In this document: piece after piece, positions 17,912 through 25,813 of the stretch
Numbering within the stretch: the first letter of the stretch is position 1
How the letters are laid out: every line of letters begins with the position of its first letter
Assembly (NCBI RefSeq): GCF_030817535.1
Contig: NZ_JAUSZL010000002.1
Span: 1,302,001 to 1,366,000 of the forward strand
Reading direction: 5' to 3'
DNA: 64,000 bases
Source: Streptomyces sp. V3I8
Lineage (GTDB): Bacteria > Actinomycetota > Actinomycetes > Streptomycetales > Streptomycetaceae
Translations under genes and position numbers: made by a program
The notes under the pieces: generated by a model
What the model was told of the DNA's origin: nothing
Database searches by the model: none
Seen by the model: only the letters and a program-made list of their open reading frames with translations

Positions 17912-18856
17912 TCAGCTCGTGAGGCCGGCCGACTTCAGCCACTCCTCGGCCACGTCGGAGGAGTCCTCCTTGTCGTTGACGAGCTTCTTCATCATCTCCA
18001 GCAGGTCCTCGGTGGTGAGCTTGGCCGAGATGGCGTTGAGCGCCGACCTGGCCTTGTCGTTCACCGCGGACTTGTAGACGAGGGGCGTGATGTTCTGCGA
18101 GGAGAAGAGGCTCTTCGGGTCCTCCAGGACGACCAGCTTGTCCTCGATGATGGCGGGGTCGGTCGTGTAGAGGTTGGCGGCCTGGACCTTGTCGTCCTTC
18201 AGCAGCTTCAGCAGGGTGCTCTGGGCGCCCGCGTCCAGCGGCTGGAACTTCCCGAACTCGACGCCGTAGACGGTCTTCAGGCCGACGCCGCCCTGGGTGC
18301 GGGTCTTGAACTCCGAGCCGGCGCCGATCGTCAGGTCCTTGGCGACCGGCTTCAGGTCGGCCAGGCTCTTGAGGTCGTACTTGTCGGCGATCTTGGAGGT
18401 GACCGTGACCGAGTCCTTGTCCTCGGCCGCCGCGGAGTCGAGTATCTCCACCGACTTCGGAAGCTTCGCCTTCAGTTCGGCGTTGATCTCCTCCGTGCTG
18501 GTGGCGGTGCTCTTCTTGTCGACCGCGACGGACAGCAGGGCGCCGTTGTACTCGGGGAAGACGCCGATGCCTCCCTTGACGACCTGGTCGTAGTAGACCT
18601 CGCGGGCGCCGATGTCGAACTTGCGGGTCACCTTCAGCCCCTTGTCCTCCAGGGCCTGGGCGTAGATCTCGGCGAGCAGCTGGTTCTCGGGGAAGTTGGC
18701 CGAACCGACGACGACGGCCTTGCCGTCGCCGCCGCTGTCGCCACTGCTGCCCGTCAGCGGATTGTCGTCGCTGTCGTCGCCGCCTCCGCAGGCGGAGACG
18801 GTCAGGGTGAGCGCGGCGACGATGCCGAGGGCGGCGGTACGGTACGTGGCTTTCAT
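17912..18856 (-). CDS. OpuC/OsmX-type ABC transporter substrate-binding lipoprotein
   Basis: This is a 314-residue protein from ATG 18856. The lipobox LTVSAC is near residues 18-23, followed by a Gly/Asp/Ser linker and an OpuAC-type binding fold (VVVGSANFPENQLLAEIYAQ; GGIGVFPEYNGALL; VQAANLYTTDPAI). Family members bind glycine betaine, choline, carnitine and also ergothioneine (EgtU-like domains belong to this class). It is the last gene of the ATPase-permease-permease-binding-protein operon, separated from the permease by a repeat-rich spacer. Ligand specificity is not determined here; the divergent lyase operon may metabolise the imported compound. Confidence 0.88.
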   Translation of the reverse strand: MKATYRTAALGIVAALTLTVSACGGGDDSDDNPLTGSSGDSGGDGKAVVVGSANFPENQLLAEIYAQALEDKGLKVTRKFDIGAREVYYDQVVKGGIGVFPEYNGALLSVAVDKKSTATSTEEINAELKAKLPKSVEILDSAAAEDKDSVTVTSKIADKYDLKSLADLKPVAKDLTIGAGSEFKTRTQGGVGLKTVYGVEFGKFQPLDAGAQSTLLKLLKDDKVQAANLYTTDPAIIEDKLVVLEDPKSLFSSQNITPLVYKSAVNDKARSALNAISAKLTTEDLLEMMKKLVNDKEDSSDVAEEWLKSAGLTS

Positions 18857-18873
18857 GATGTTCCCTCTTTCAG

Positions 18874-18955
18874 GTACTCGGTGACTCAGGTACTGGGTGA
18901 TTCGGGTACTGGGTGATTCAGGTGACGAGTCGATTCGGATACTCGGTTACTCGGG
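18874..18955. repeat. Imperfect tandem repeats (~15 bp) between permease and binding-protein genes
   Basis: Units resembling GGTACTGGGTGATTC recur about five times with small changes. They fill the spacer upstream of the binding-protein ribosome site. No function is evident. Confidence 0.65.
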
Positions 18956-18978
18956 TGTGCGGGTACACGGCGTACCGC

Positions 18979-19668
18979 TCAGGGCTTGGTCGCCGCGGGC
19001 CGCAGACCGGGCGAGACGACGGCGCGCCGCAGCGCGGTGAAGGCGGCCTGGACGACGAGCGCCAGCGCCACGACGACGGCGGAGCCGCCGATGACCAGTT
19101 CGTAGTCGTTGCGGGAGAGCCCGTCGACGATGTAGCGGCCGAGACCGCCGAGACCGGGGTACGCGGCGACGGTCGCCGTGGCGACCACCTGGATGGCGGC
19201 GACGCGCAGGCCCAGCAGGATCAGCGGGAGCGCCATCGGCACCTCGACCTTCAGCAGGACCTCCCAGCCGGTCATGCCCATCCCCTTCGCGGCGTCCCGG
19301 GTGTCGGGGTCGACACCGCGGACCCCTTCGAAGGTGTTGATGAGGATCGGCGGGACCGCGAGCGCCACCAGGGCGACGAGTACGGGGGCGGTGCTGAGCC
19401 CGGCGAGGGTCACGACCAGGACGACCAGGCCGAAGGTGGGGATCGCCCGGGCCAGGTTCGCGATGCTGGCCACCGCGAACGCGCCGCGGCCGGTGTGCCC
19501 GACGAGCAGGCCGAGCGCCAGCCCGATCACCGTCGCGAACAGCAGCGACAGGCCGCTGTAGGTCAGGTGCTCCAGGAGGCGGTGCGGGATGCCGTCGTCG
19601 CCGTGCCACTGCGCGGACGACGTCAGCCAGTCGCCGACGAGCCGGATCTGGTTCACGAGGTCGTTCAC
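18979..19668 (-). CDS. OpuC-type ABC transporter permease 2
   Basis: This is a 229-residue protein from GTG 19668, overlapping the preceding permease stop by GTGA. Six hydrophobic segments surround the ABC-interaction loop (DAAKGMGMTGWEVLLKVEVPMALPLILLG) and the glycine-rich LGGLGRYIVDGL motif of OpuCD/ProW permeases. It pairs with permease 1 and the CBS-ATPase. Confidence 0.9.
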   Translation of the reverse strand: MNDLVNQIRLVGDWLTSSAQWHGDDGIPHRLLEHLTYSGLSLLFATVIGLALGLLVGHTGRGAFAVASIANLARAIPTFGLVVLVVTLAGLSTAPVLVALVALAVPPILINTFEGVRGVDPDTRDAAKGMGMTGWEVLLKVEVPMALPLILLGLRVAAIQVVATATVAAYPGLGGLGRYIVDGLSRNDYELVIGGSAVVVALALVVQAAFTALRRAVVSPGLRPAATKP

Positions 19669-20330
19669 GCCTTCACCCCCTTGCCGCGCGCCCAGGGCGT
19701 GAGCAGCCGCTGCGCCAGGACGAGCAGGGCGTCGGTGGCGAGGGCCAGCAGCATGATCAGTACGGTCGCGGTGATGATCGGGGTCGGGAAGTCGAGCTGC
19801 AGGCCCCGGGTGATGTAGTAGCCGAGGCCGCCCTGTCCGATCAGCTGCCCCACGGCGACGAGGCTGATGGAGGAGACCGCCGCGACCCGTACGCCGGCCA
19901 CGACCACGGGTACGGCGATCGGCAGTTCGACCTGGACGACCCGGCGGACCGTGCTGAACCCCATCGCGGTGGCCGCCTGCCGTACCGGGTCGGGGACCGA
20001 CGCCAGTCCGTCCACGACGTTCGGGATGAGGACCGACAGCGTGTAGAGGGTCAGCGGGATCATGACCGTGCGTTCGGTCAGGCCCGTGTAGCGGACGAAG
20101 ATCATGAACAGGGCCAGCGACGGGATGGAGTACAGCACGTTGGCCGCGGTCAGGGTCGGCGGGTAGACCCACCGGTAGCGGTGGCAGAGCATGCCCAGCG
20201 GTATGGAGATGATCAGCCCGAACAGCACGGGCAGGAGGCCCAGCCGCAGATGGACCCCGGTGTAGTGGGCCAGCTCACCGACATGATCACCGATCCAGGC
20301 CCACCGTACGAGCGGCTCGTCGTCCCTCAT
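19665..20330 (-). CDS. OpuC-type ABC transporter permease 1
   Basis: This is a 221-residue membrane protein from ATG 20330, which overlaps the ATPase stop by ATGA. It has the interaction loop (QAATAMGFSTVRRVVQVELPIAVPVVVAG) and GQGGLGYYI, characteristic of osmoprotectant/betaine permeases. Overlaps on both sides imply strict co-translation of the transporter core. Confidence 0.9.
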   Translation of the reverse strand: MRDDEPLVRWAWIGDHVGELAHYTGVHLRLGLLPVLFGLIISIPLGMLCHRYRWVYPPTLTAANVLYSIPSLALFMIFVRYTGLTERTVMIPLTLYTLSVLIPNVVDGLASVPDPVRQAATAMGFSTVRRVVQVELPIAVPVVVAGVRVAAVSSISLVAVGQLIGQGGLGYYITRGLQLDFPTPIITATVLIMLLALATDALLVLAQRLLTPWARGKGVKA

Positions 20331-22075
20331 CGCTTCTCACCGCCCGCGCCGCCGGTCCCCGGGTCCCCCGACGAGGACCGGCCCTCGTCCGCCGCGGAAG
20401 CCTCGCCTGCGCCGGTCGCCTTACCCACCTCGGACGCCTCAGGCGTCTTGGGCGTTTCGCCCGCGTCGGTCCGAGCGTTCGTTTCGCGCTGCGCGCCGGT
20501 GGCCGGCGAGTCCTCGGCGGTCGCGCCCGCGCCGACCGCTACGGGAGCCCTGGACGCCTCGCCCACGCCGAGCGCCTCGCCCGCGCCGGGCACCTTGCCC
20601 ACCTCGGAAGCCTCGCCTGCGCCGGACGCCTCGCCCACGCCGAGCGCCTTACCCGCGCCGGGCACCTTGCCCCCCTCGGAAGCCTCGCCTGCGCCGGGCG
20701 CCTCACCGACGTCGAACGCCTTACCCGCACCGGACGCCTCGCCCACGTCGAACGCCTTACCCACGCCGAGCGCCTTGCCCGCGCCAGGCACCTTGCCCGT
20801 CTCCGGCGTCTCGGGCGCCTCCGGCGTCTTACCCGCCTCGGTCCGAGCGTTCGTTTCGTTCCGCGCGTCCGTTTCGTCCTGAGCGTCGGCGGTCGCCGGG
20901 CCCCCGGCGGTCGCGTCCGCGCCCACGTGGGCTTGCGGCAGCGTGCCGCCGGCGACCGGGGTCTTCGCCGACGCGCCGGTGACCGTCGAGGCCCGGGCCA
21001 TCGCCGCGGACAGCTCGTACGCGTCCGCCACCCCCGCGACCGCGCCCTGCGCGTCCACTCCCACCGCGAGGTGGGAGGGGGACAGCAGCGCCGCGTCGAG
21101 GGCGGCGCGTGCCGAGTCGCCGGTCAGGCTGAACGTGTGGCCGAGCGGGGCGAGCGTCGCGTCCGCCAGCGTGCCGCCGGGCGGCAGGTCGGCGGTGGCG
21201 GCCCAGCCGAGCGGCCGCCTGGCGGCGTCGACGGCGAGCACCCAGGGCTCGCCGAGGGCCCGGGTTGCGGCCACCGAAGCGGTCACCGGCAGCACCGGAC
21301 CCTCGCGCAGCGGCAGACCGGACGCCTGGACGAAGGAGAGCCGCCGGATACCGCGGTCCTGCCCGACGAAGTCGGCCACGAAGTCGTCGGCGGGGTGCTC
21401 GAGCAGCCGCTCCGGGGTGTCGAACTGGGCGAGCCTGCCGCCGGTCCGGAACACCGCGATGTGGTCGCCCAGCTTGATCGCCTCGTCGATGTCGTGGGTG
21501 ACGAAGACGATGGTCTTGTGCAGCTCCTTCTGCAGGCGCAGGAACTCCGCCTGCAGCTCCGCCCGCACGATGGGGTCGACCGCGCTGAACGGCTCGTCCA
21601 TGAGCAGCACGGGCGGGTCCGCGCCCAGCGCCCTGGCCACCCCGACCCGCTGCTGCTGCCCGCCGGAGAGCTGGTACGGGTAGCGCTTGGCCATCGTGGC
21701 CGGCAGCCCCACCAGGTCGAGCAGCTCGGCCGCCCTCGACCGGGCCTTCTTCTTGCCCCAGCCGAGCAGCAGCGGCACGGTCGCGACGTTGTCCAGGATG
21801 GTCCGGTGCGGGAAGAGCCCGGCGTGCTGGATCACGTAGCCGATCCCCCTGCGCAGCTCGGGGGCGGCCACCTCCCGTATGTCCTGGCCGCGCAGGCTGA
21901 CCGTGCCGGCCGACGGCTCCACCATGCGGTTGACCATCCGCAGGGTCGTGGTCTTGCCGCAGCCGGAGGGACCGACCAGGACCGTGAGGCCGCCCTCGGC
22001 CAGCTCCAGGGACAGTCCGTCCACGGCTGTGGTGCCGTTGGGATAGTTTTTGCTCACCGCGTCGAATCTGATCAA
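20327..22075 (-). CDS. OpuCA/ProV-type ABC ATPase with unusual repetitive C-terminal tail
   Basis: This is a 582-residue protein from TTG 22075. Residues 1-240 form a complete ABC domain (GPSGCGKTTT, LSGGQQQR, VLLMDEP, FVTHDID). A CBS region follows, roughly residues 250-365. The last ~210 residues are not part of the family. They are low-complexity, built from Ala/Gly/Glu/Lys units such as GKALGVGEASGAGEASEVG and GKVPGAGEALG, with a Thr/Asn/Arg-rich island (ETNARTEAG) repeated twice. Usual homologues end near 370-400 residues, so the tail is a lineage-specific extension encoded by degenerate tandem repeats at about 20,360-20,900. Core function: energising uptake of a quaternary amine. Confidence 0.88.
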   Translation of the reverse strand: MIRFDAVSKNYPNGTTAVDGLSLELAEGGLTVLVGPSGCGKTTTLRMVNRMVEPSAGTVSLRGQDIREVAAPELRRGIGYVIQHAGLFPHRTILDNVATVPLLLGWGKKKARSRAAELLDLVGLPATMAKRYPYQLSGGQQQRVGVARALGADPPVLLMDEPFSAVDPIVRAELQAEFLRLQKELHKTIVFVTHDIDEAIKLGDHIAVFRTGGRLAQFDTPERLLEHPADDFVADFVGQDRGIRRLSFVQASGLPLREGPVLPVTASVAATRALGEPWVLAVDAARRPLGWAATADLPPGGTLADATLAPLGHTFSLTGDSARAALDAALLSPSHLAVGVDAQGAVAGVADAYELSAAMARASTVTGASAKTPVAGGTLPQAHVGADATAGGPATADAQDETDARNETNARTEAGKTPEAPETPETGKVPGAGKALGVGKAFDVGEASGAGKAFDVGEAPGAGEASEGGKVPGAGKALGVGEASGAGEASEVGKVPGAGEALGVGEASRAPVAVGAGATAEDSPATGAQRETNARTDAGETPKTPEASEVGKATGAGEASAADEGRSSSGDPGTGGAGGEKR

Positions 22076-22092
22076 AGCTGCCCCTTACCCGA

Positions 22093-22156
22093 CTGCATAT
22101 CGTCATGCAGAGTTGTTCGTGACTGAATTACAGTCAATCCCCTTTTGTAAACGGGG
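22093..22156. promoter_or_regulatory. Divergent promoter region with three dyads
   Basis: In the 119-bp gap between the OpuC-type operon and the cyclodeaminase-like gene there are CTGCAT-N6-ATGCAG (22093-22110), GACTG-N5-CAGTC (22121-22135) and an imperfect CCCC-N10-GGGG palindrome (22139-22156). At least one is likely an operator co-regulating import and catabolism; no regulator gene is adjacent. Confidence 0.5.
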
Positions 22157-22194
22157 CATTACGTTCGTCCGAAGAAAGCTGGAGGACGCCCGGT

Positions 22195-23205
22195 ATGACT
22201 GCCCTTGACCCTGTTCTGTTCACGTTCCTGAACGGTTCGGACATCGAACAGCTGGAACTGACCGACATCGAGGTGCTTGACGCCGTCGAACAGGGACTAC
22301 TCGCCCAGGGTCGCGGCGAGACGGTCATCGAACCACGGGTCCACCTCACACCCGACCCCGCCTTCAACGGCCACTTCAACGTCCTGCGCGGCTATGTGGC
22401 CCCGCTCGGCATGGCCGGCGTCAAGATCGTGGGCGACTACGTCGACAATTACAAATCGGGTCTGCCCTCCGAGATGGCCCTGCTGAACCTCTTCGACCCG
22501 CGTACGGGCATGCCGCTGGCCGTGCTGGACGCGACCGCGATCACCGAGATGCGCACCGGGGCGCTCACCGCGCTGGGAGCCCGGCACCTGGCCCGGCCCG
22601 GCTCCAAGGTGCTCGGTCACATCGGCGCCCGCGCCACCTCGTACTGGAACGTCCGCCTGCTCGACCGGATCTTCGACCTCGACGAGATCCGCGTCCACTC
22701 GCGGCGTCCGGAGAGCCGCAAGGCGTTCGCGCAGCGGCTGGAGCGCGACCTCGGCAAGCCCGTGACCGTCACCGACGACTGGAGGTCGTGCGTCGAGGGC
22801 GCCGACATCGTCGTGGAGGCGTCCCGCCTGGAACGGCCCGAGCCGCTGCTCAGGACGGAGTGGATCGCGCCGGGCGCCCTCGTCGTCCCGTACGGAACGA
22901 TGAGCGCGGTGGAACTCGGTCTCACCGACATCATGGACAAGATCGTCGTCGACGACTGGGGCCAGTGCCGGTCGGGGCCCTTCGGGGCGTTGCGCGCGCA
23001 CGTCGCATCGGGCCGGCTCAGCGAGGCGACCCTGTACGGCGAGCTGTGCGAGATCGTCGCCGGTGACAAGCCGGGCCGGGAACGGGCCGACGAGACGATC
23101 CTCTTCTGGCACCGGGGCCTGTCCCTGTCCGACATCGCTCTCGGCGCGGCCGTGCTGGCGAAGGCCCGGGAGCGCGGACTCGGGCAGAAACTGCGGTTCT
23201 CATGA
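22195..23205 (+). CDS. Ornithine cyclodeaminase / mu-crystallin family protein
   Basis: This is a 336-residue protein. It has the N-terminal dimer/substrate domain (PRVHLTPDPAFNGHFNVLRGYV; GVKIVGDYVDNYKSGLPS), the conserved ITEMRTGALTALGARHLARPG helix, and a Rossmann NAD(P) segment (VLGHIGARATSYWNVRLL). The usual C-terminal GGD-containing catalytic segment of true ornithine cyclodeaminase is not obvious; the corresponding stretch reads ELGLTDIMDKIVVDDWGQ. The reaction may therefore be another NAD(P)-dependent imine or amino-acid conversion. The stop overlaps the next start (ATGA), giving a coupled three-gene operon. Confidence 0.8.
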   Translation: MTALDPVLFTFLNGSDIEQLELTDIEVLDAVEQGLLAQGRGETVIEPRVHLTPDPAFNGHFNVLRGYVAPLGMAGVKIVGDYVDNYKSGLPSEMALLNLFDPRTGMPLAVLDATAITEMRTGALTALGARHLARPGSKVLGHIGARATSYWNVRLLDRIFDLDEIRVHSRRPESRKAFAQRLERDLGKPVTVTDDWRSCVEGADIVVEASRLERPEPLLRTEWIAPGALVVPYGTMSAVELGLTDIMDKIVVDDWGQCRSGPFGALRAHVASGRLSEATLYGELCEIVAGDKPGRERADETILFWHRGLSLSDIALGAAVLAKARERGLGQKLRFS

Positions 23206-24830
23206 CGGCCCCCTACCCCGCCGGTGCCGAATCAGTGGTCCTCGACGGACACACGCTGACCGGCGAGGACGTGGCCGCCGTCGCCCTGCGCGGCGCCCGG
23301 GTCGTGCTCGCCGACGAGGTGCTCCCCCGGCTGGCGCGCGAGCGCGCGGTGGTCGACGACGTGGTGGACCGCCAGGTGCCGACGTACGGACTGACGACAG
23401 GGCTCGGCAGCCGTTCGTCGTACGCGCTGCCCCGCGAGGAACTCGCGCGGTTCAGCGTGCGCACCGTACGCGGCCGGGCGAACGCGGTCGGCGCCCCGCT
23501 GCCCGTCCCGGTCGTACGCGCCGCCCTGGTCGCCCGCGTCAACGGCCTGGCGGGAGGGGGCAGCGGGATCGGCCCGCGGATCGTGCCGCTGCTCGTCGCC
23601 ATGCTCAACGCACGGGTCCATCCGCTGGTCCCCGAGGTCGGGTCGATCGGCGCCTCGGACCTGTGCCAGATGGCACATGTGGGTCTCGTCGTCATCGGCG
23701 AGGGCCGTGCCGAGCTCCGCGGCGAGGTGCTCGACGGCGGGGCGGCCCTGCGGCGGGCCGGACTGGCCCCCGCCGAGCTGGGTCCCAAGGACGGGCACGT
23801 GCTGTGCAGCGCGAGCCCGCTGGCCGCCGGCCACGGCGGTCTCGTCCTGCACGAGGCGGCAGCCGTCCTCACCCTGGCCCAGGCCGTGACGGCACTCACC
23901 TTCGAGGGCTTCCGGGCGAACACCGGCCCGCTGGACGCCCGGGTGCTGGGCCTGCGTCCGGCTCCCGGGCAGTCCCGGGCCGCGGCGGAACTCCGCACGT
24001 TCCTCGACGGCGGTGAGCTGACCGACCCCCGGCGGGCCCGCCGGGTCCAGGACCCGATCAGCCTGCGCTGCGCGGCCCAGGTGCACGGGGCGCTGCACGC
24101 CGCGCTCGACTTCGCCGGCGCGGCACTGGATCCCGAGCTCAACGGCAGTGGCGACAACCCGGTGGTCCTGACCGCCGTCGAGGACAGCGGTGACACCGCC
24201 GGAACCACCGACGCCGCCGGAACCACCACCGGCACCGCCGCCGGCGCCGCCGCACCAGGTGAGATCCTCTCGTCCGGCAACTTCCACACCCCGGCCCTCG
24301 CCCTGTCCTTCGACACGCTCGCGCTGGCCCTGACCCAGACGGCGGCCCTCTGCGCGGAACGCATGCGCCGGCTGCTCGACCCGGTGCTGAGCGGGCTGCC
24401 CGCCAACCTGTCCCCGTACGGCCCGGAGCGTTCGGGCTTCGCGCCCCTGGCCAAGACGGCGCAGGCGCTGGTCGCCGAGATCCGTCTGCTGTCGGCGCCG
24501 GTGAGCACCGACCCGCGGCACGGCGCGCACGGCGTGGAGGACGACTCGACCAACGCGGCGCTCGGGGCCAGGCGGCTGTCGACGATGCTCGTCCGGCTGC
24601 GGCAGCTGCTCGCCGTGGAGGCCGTGACCGCCGCGCAGGCGGTCGACCTGGCCGCGCCCGCCGCCCTCGGGCACGGACCGGCCCTGCTGCACCGGGCGGT
24701 GCGCGAGCTCGTCCCGCACCTGGACGACGACCGGCCCTGCGGCGCGGACGTGGACCGGGTGAGCGAGGATGTCCTGGGGTCCGACGAGGTACGGGACGCC
24801 CTGCGCGCCCTGGTGGAAGGAGCCCCGTGA
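23202..24830 (+). CDS. Aromatic-amino-acid-lyase (HAL/PAL) family protein with atypical MIO site
   Basis: This is a 542-residue protein from ATG 23202. Family landmarks are YGLTTGLGS (the Tyr-loop equivalent of YGVNTGFG), RVNGLAGGGSGI, VPEVGSIGASDLCQMAHVG, GHVLCSASPLAAGHG, VQDPISLRCAAQVHG and ILSSGNFHTPAL. Two canonical features differ. The cyclising triad Ala-Ser-Gly is Ala-Ser-Asp, and the Tyr of the usual D(P)YSLR motif is Ile. A low-complexity Thr/Ala/Gly insert lies near residues 325-352. Without the Gly the MIO cofactor may not form, so the enzyme may eliminate a better leaving group than ammonia. The neighbouring betaine-type importer makes a trimethylammonium substrate an attractive hypothesis. 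Confidence 0.85.
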   Translation: MTAPYPAGAESVVLDGHTLTGEDVAAVALRGARVVLADEVLPRLARERAVVDDVVDRQVPTYGLTTGLGSRSSYALPREELARFSVRTVRGRANAVGAPLPVPVVRAALVARVNGLAGGGSGIGPRIVPLLVAMLNARVHPLVPEVGSIGASDLCQMAHVGLVVIGEGRAELRGEVLDGGAALRRAGLAPAELGPKDGHVLCSASPLAAGHGGLVLHEAAAVLTLAQAVTALTFEGFRANTGPLDARVLGLRPAPGQSRAAAELRTFLDGGELTDPRRARRVQDPISLRCAAQVHGALHAALDFAGAALDPELNGSGDNPVVLTAVEDSGDTAGTTDAAGTTTGTAAGAAAPGEILSSGNFHTPALALSFDTLALALTQTAALCAERMRRLLDPVLSGLPANLSPYGPERSGFAPLAKTAQALVAEIRLLSAPVSTDPRHGAHGVEDDSTNAALGARRLSTMLVRLRQLLAVEAVTAAQAVDLAAPAALGHGPALLHRAVRELVPHLDDDRPCGADVDRVSEDVLGSDEVRDALRALVEGAP

Positions 24831-25732
24831 CCAACGTCGACGTGCACCAGCACCTGTGGACCGGCTCGTTCGTCGAGGCCCTGCGGGCGCGCGCCGAGCC
24901 GCCGTACCTGGACGGCTGGACCCTGCACACCGCCGGCGAGCCGCCCTACGAGGTGGCCCGTGCCGACCACGACACCGCCCGCCGGGCCGATCTGGCCGCG
25001 GCCGACGGGCTCGGCCGGGCGCTCGTCTCGCTGTCGTCCCCGCTCGGCGTGGAGTGGCTGCCGGCCGAGGACGCACGGCCGCTGCTCGACGCCTACCACG
25101 AGGGCTCGGCCGCGCTGCCCCGGCCGTTCGGTGCCTGGGCCGCCGCCTGCGTGCGCGACATCGACGCCGGCGTGACGGCCGGCTACCTGGACCTCGGCTT
25201 CGCCGGTCTGCAGCTCCCGGCGAACGCCCTGGCGGACGAGGCCGGCTACACGCGGTGCGCCCCGCTGCTCGACCTGCTGGTGGAACGGGACCTGCCGCTG
25301 TTCGTCCACCCGGGTCCCGCCGCCGACCCGGCCCGGCGGCCGGGCTGGTGGCCCGCGATGGTGCCGTACGTGCAGCAGATGCACGCCGCCTGGTTCGCGT
25401 TCCGGGCGTTCGGCCGGCCGCGCCATCCGCGGCTGCGGGTGTGCTTCGCGCTGCTGGCCGGGCTGGCTCCCCTGCACGGGGAACGGTTCGCCGCCCGGGC
25501 GGGCGCCGAGGGCCGCGGGGCGGTCGACCCGGACGTCTTCGTCGAGACCTCCTCGTACGGCCCCCGCGGGGTCGAGGCGGTCGTCCGCGTCCTCGGCACC
25601 GACGTGGTGGTCCAGGGCTCGGACCGCCCCTACGCCGAACCCCCGCAGGCCCCCGGTTTCGGCCTCGGCGGCGCGGCGGCGTACGCCTTCCGCATAGCCA
25701 ACCCCCGCCGCCTGCTCACCGGTGGGGCCTGA
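24827..25732 (+). CDS. Amidohydrolase-2 family protein
   Basis: This is a 301-residue protein from GTG 24827, overlapping the lyase stop (GTGA). The TIM-barrel metal motif VDVHQHLW opens the protein. A second His lies in LPLFVHPGPA, the late acid/His region is VETSSYGPRG, and the Asp is in VVQGSDRPYAEP. Members hydrolyse lactones or cyclic amides or decarboxylate. As third gene of the coupled operon it probably acts downstream of the lyase product (inference). Confidence 0.85.
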   Translation: MTNVDVHQHLWTGSFVEALRARAEPPYLDGWTLHTAGEPPYEVARADHDTARRADLAAADGLGRALVSLSSPLGVEWLPAEDARPLLDAYHEGSAALPRPFGAWAAACVRDIDAGVTAGYLDLGFAGLQLPANALADEAGYTRCAPLLDLLVERDLPLFVHPGPAADPARRPGWWPAMVPYVQQMHAAWFAFRAFGRPRHPRLRVCFALLAGLAPLHGERFAARAGAEGRGAVDPDVFVETSSYGPRGVEAVVRVLGTDVVVQGSDRPYAEPPQAPGFGLGGAAAYAFRIANPRRLLTGGA

Positions 25733-25738
25733 CGGCTG

Positions 25739-25783
25739 CGCCCCGAAGGGCGCGGGGAACTGCGCGACCGGCCACGACGCGCC
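25739..25783. repeat. Dispersed Streptomyces-type intergenic repeat
   Basis: A stretch of the type CCCCGAAGGGCGCGGGGAAC followed by TGCGCGACC occurs after the amidohydrolase stop. A related copy lies at about 28,785-28,825. This looks like a dispersed hairpin-forming repeat that may also serve as a terminator. Confidence 0.5.
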
Positions 25784-25813
25784 CGCGGACGGACGACCCG
25801 GCCCGGCGGAGCG

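Noticed and set aside
20181..20882. Pro/Ser/Ala-rich plus-strand frame opposite the ATPase tail
   Set aside because: It is the mirror of the tandem repeats encoding the ATPase tail and has no ribosome site; low-complexity shadow.
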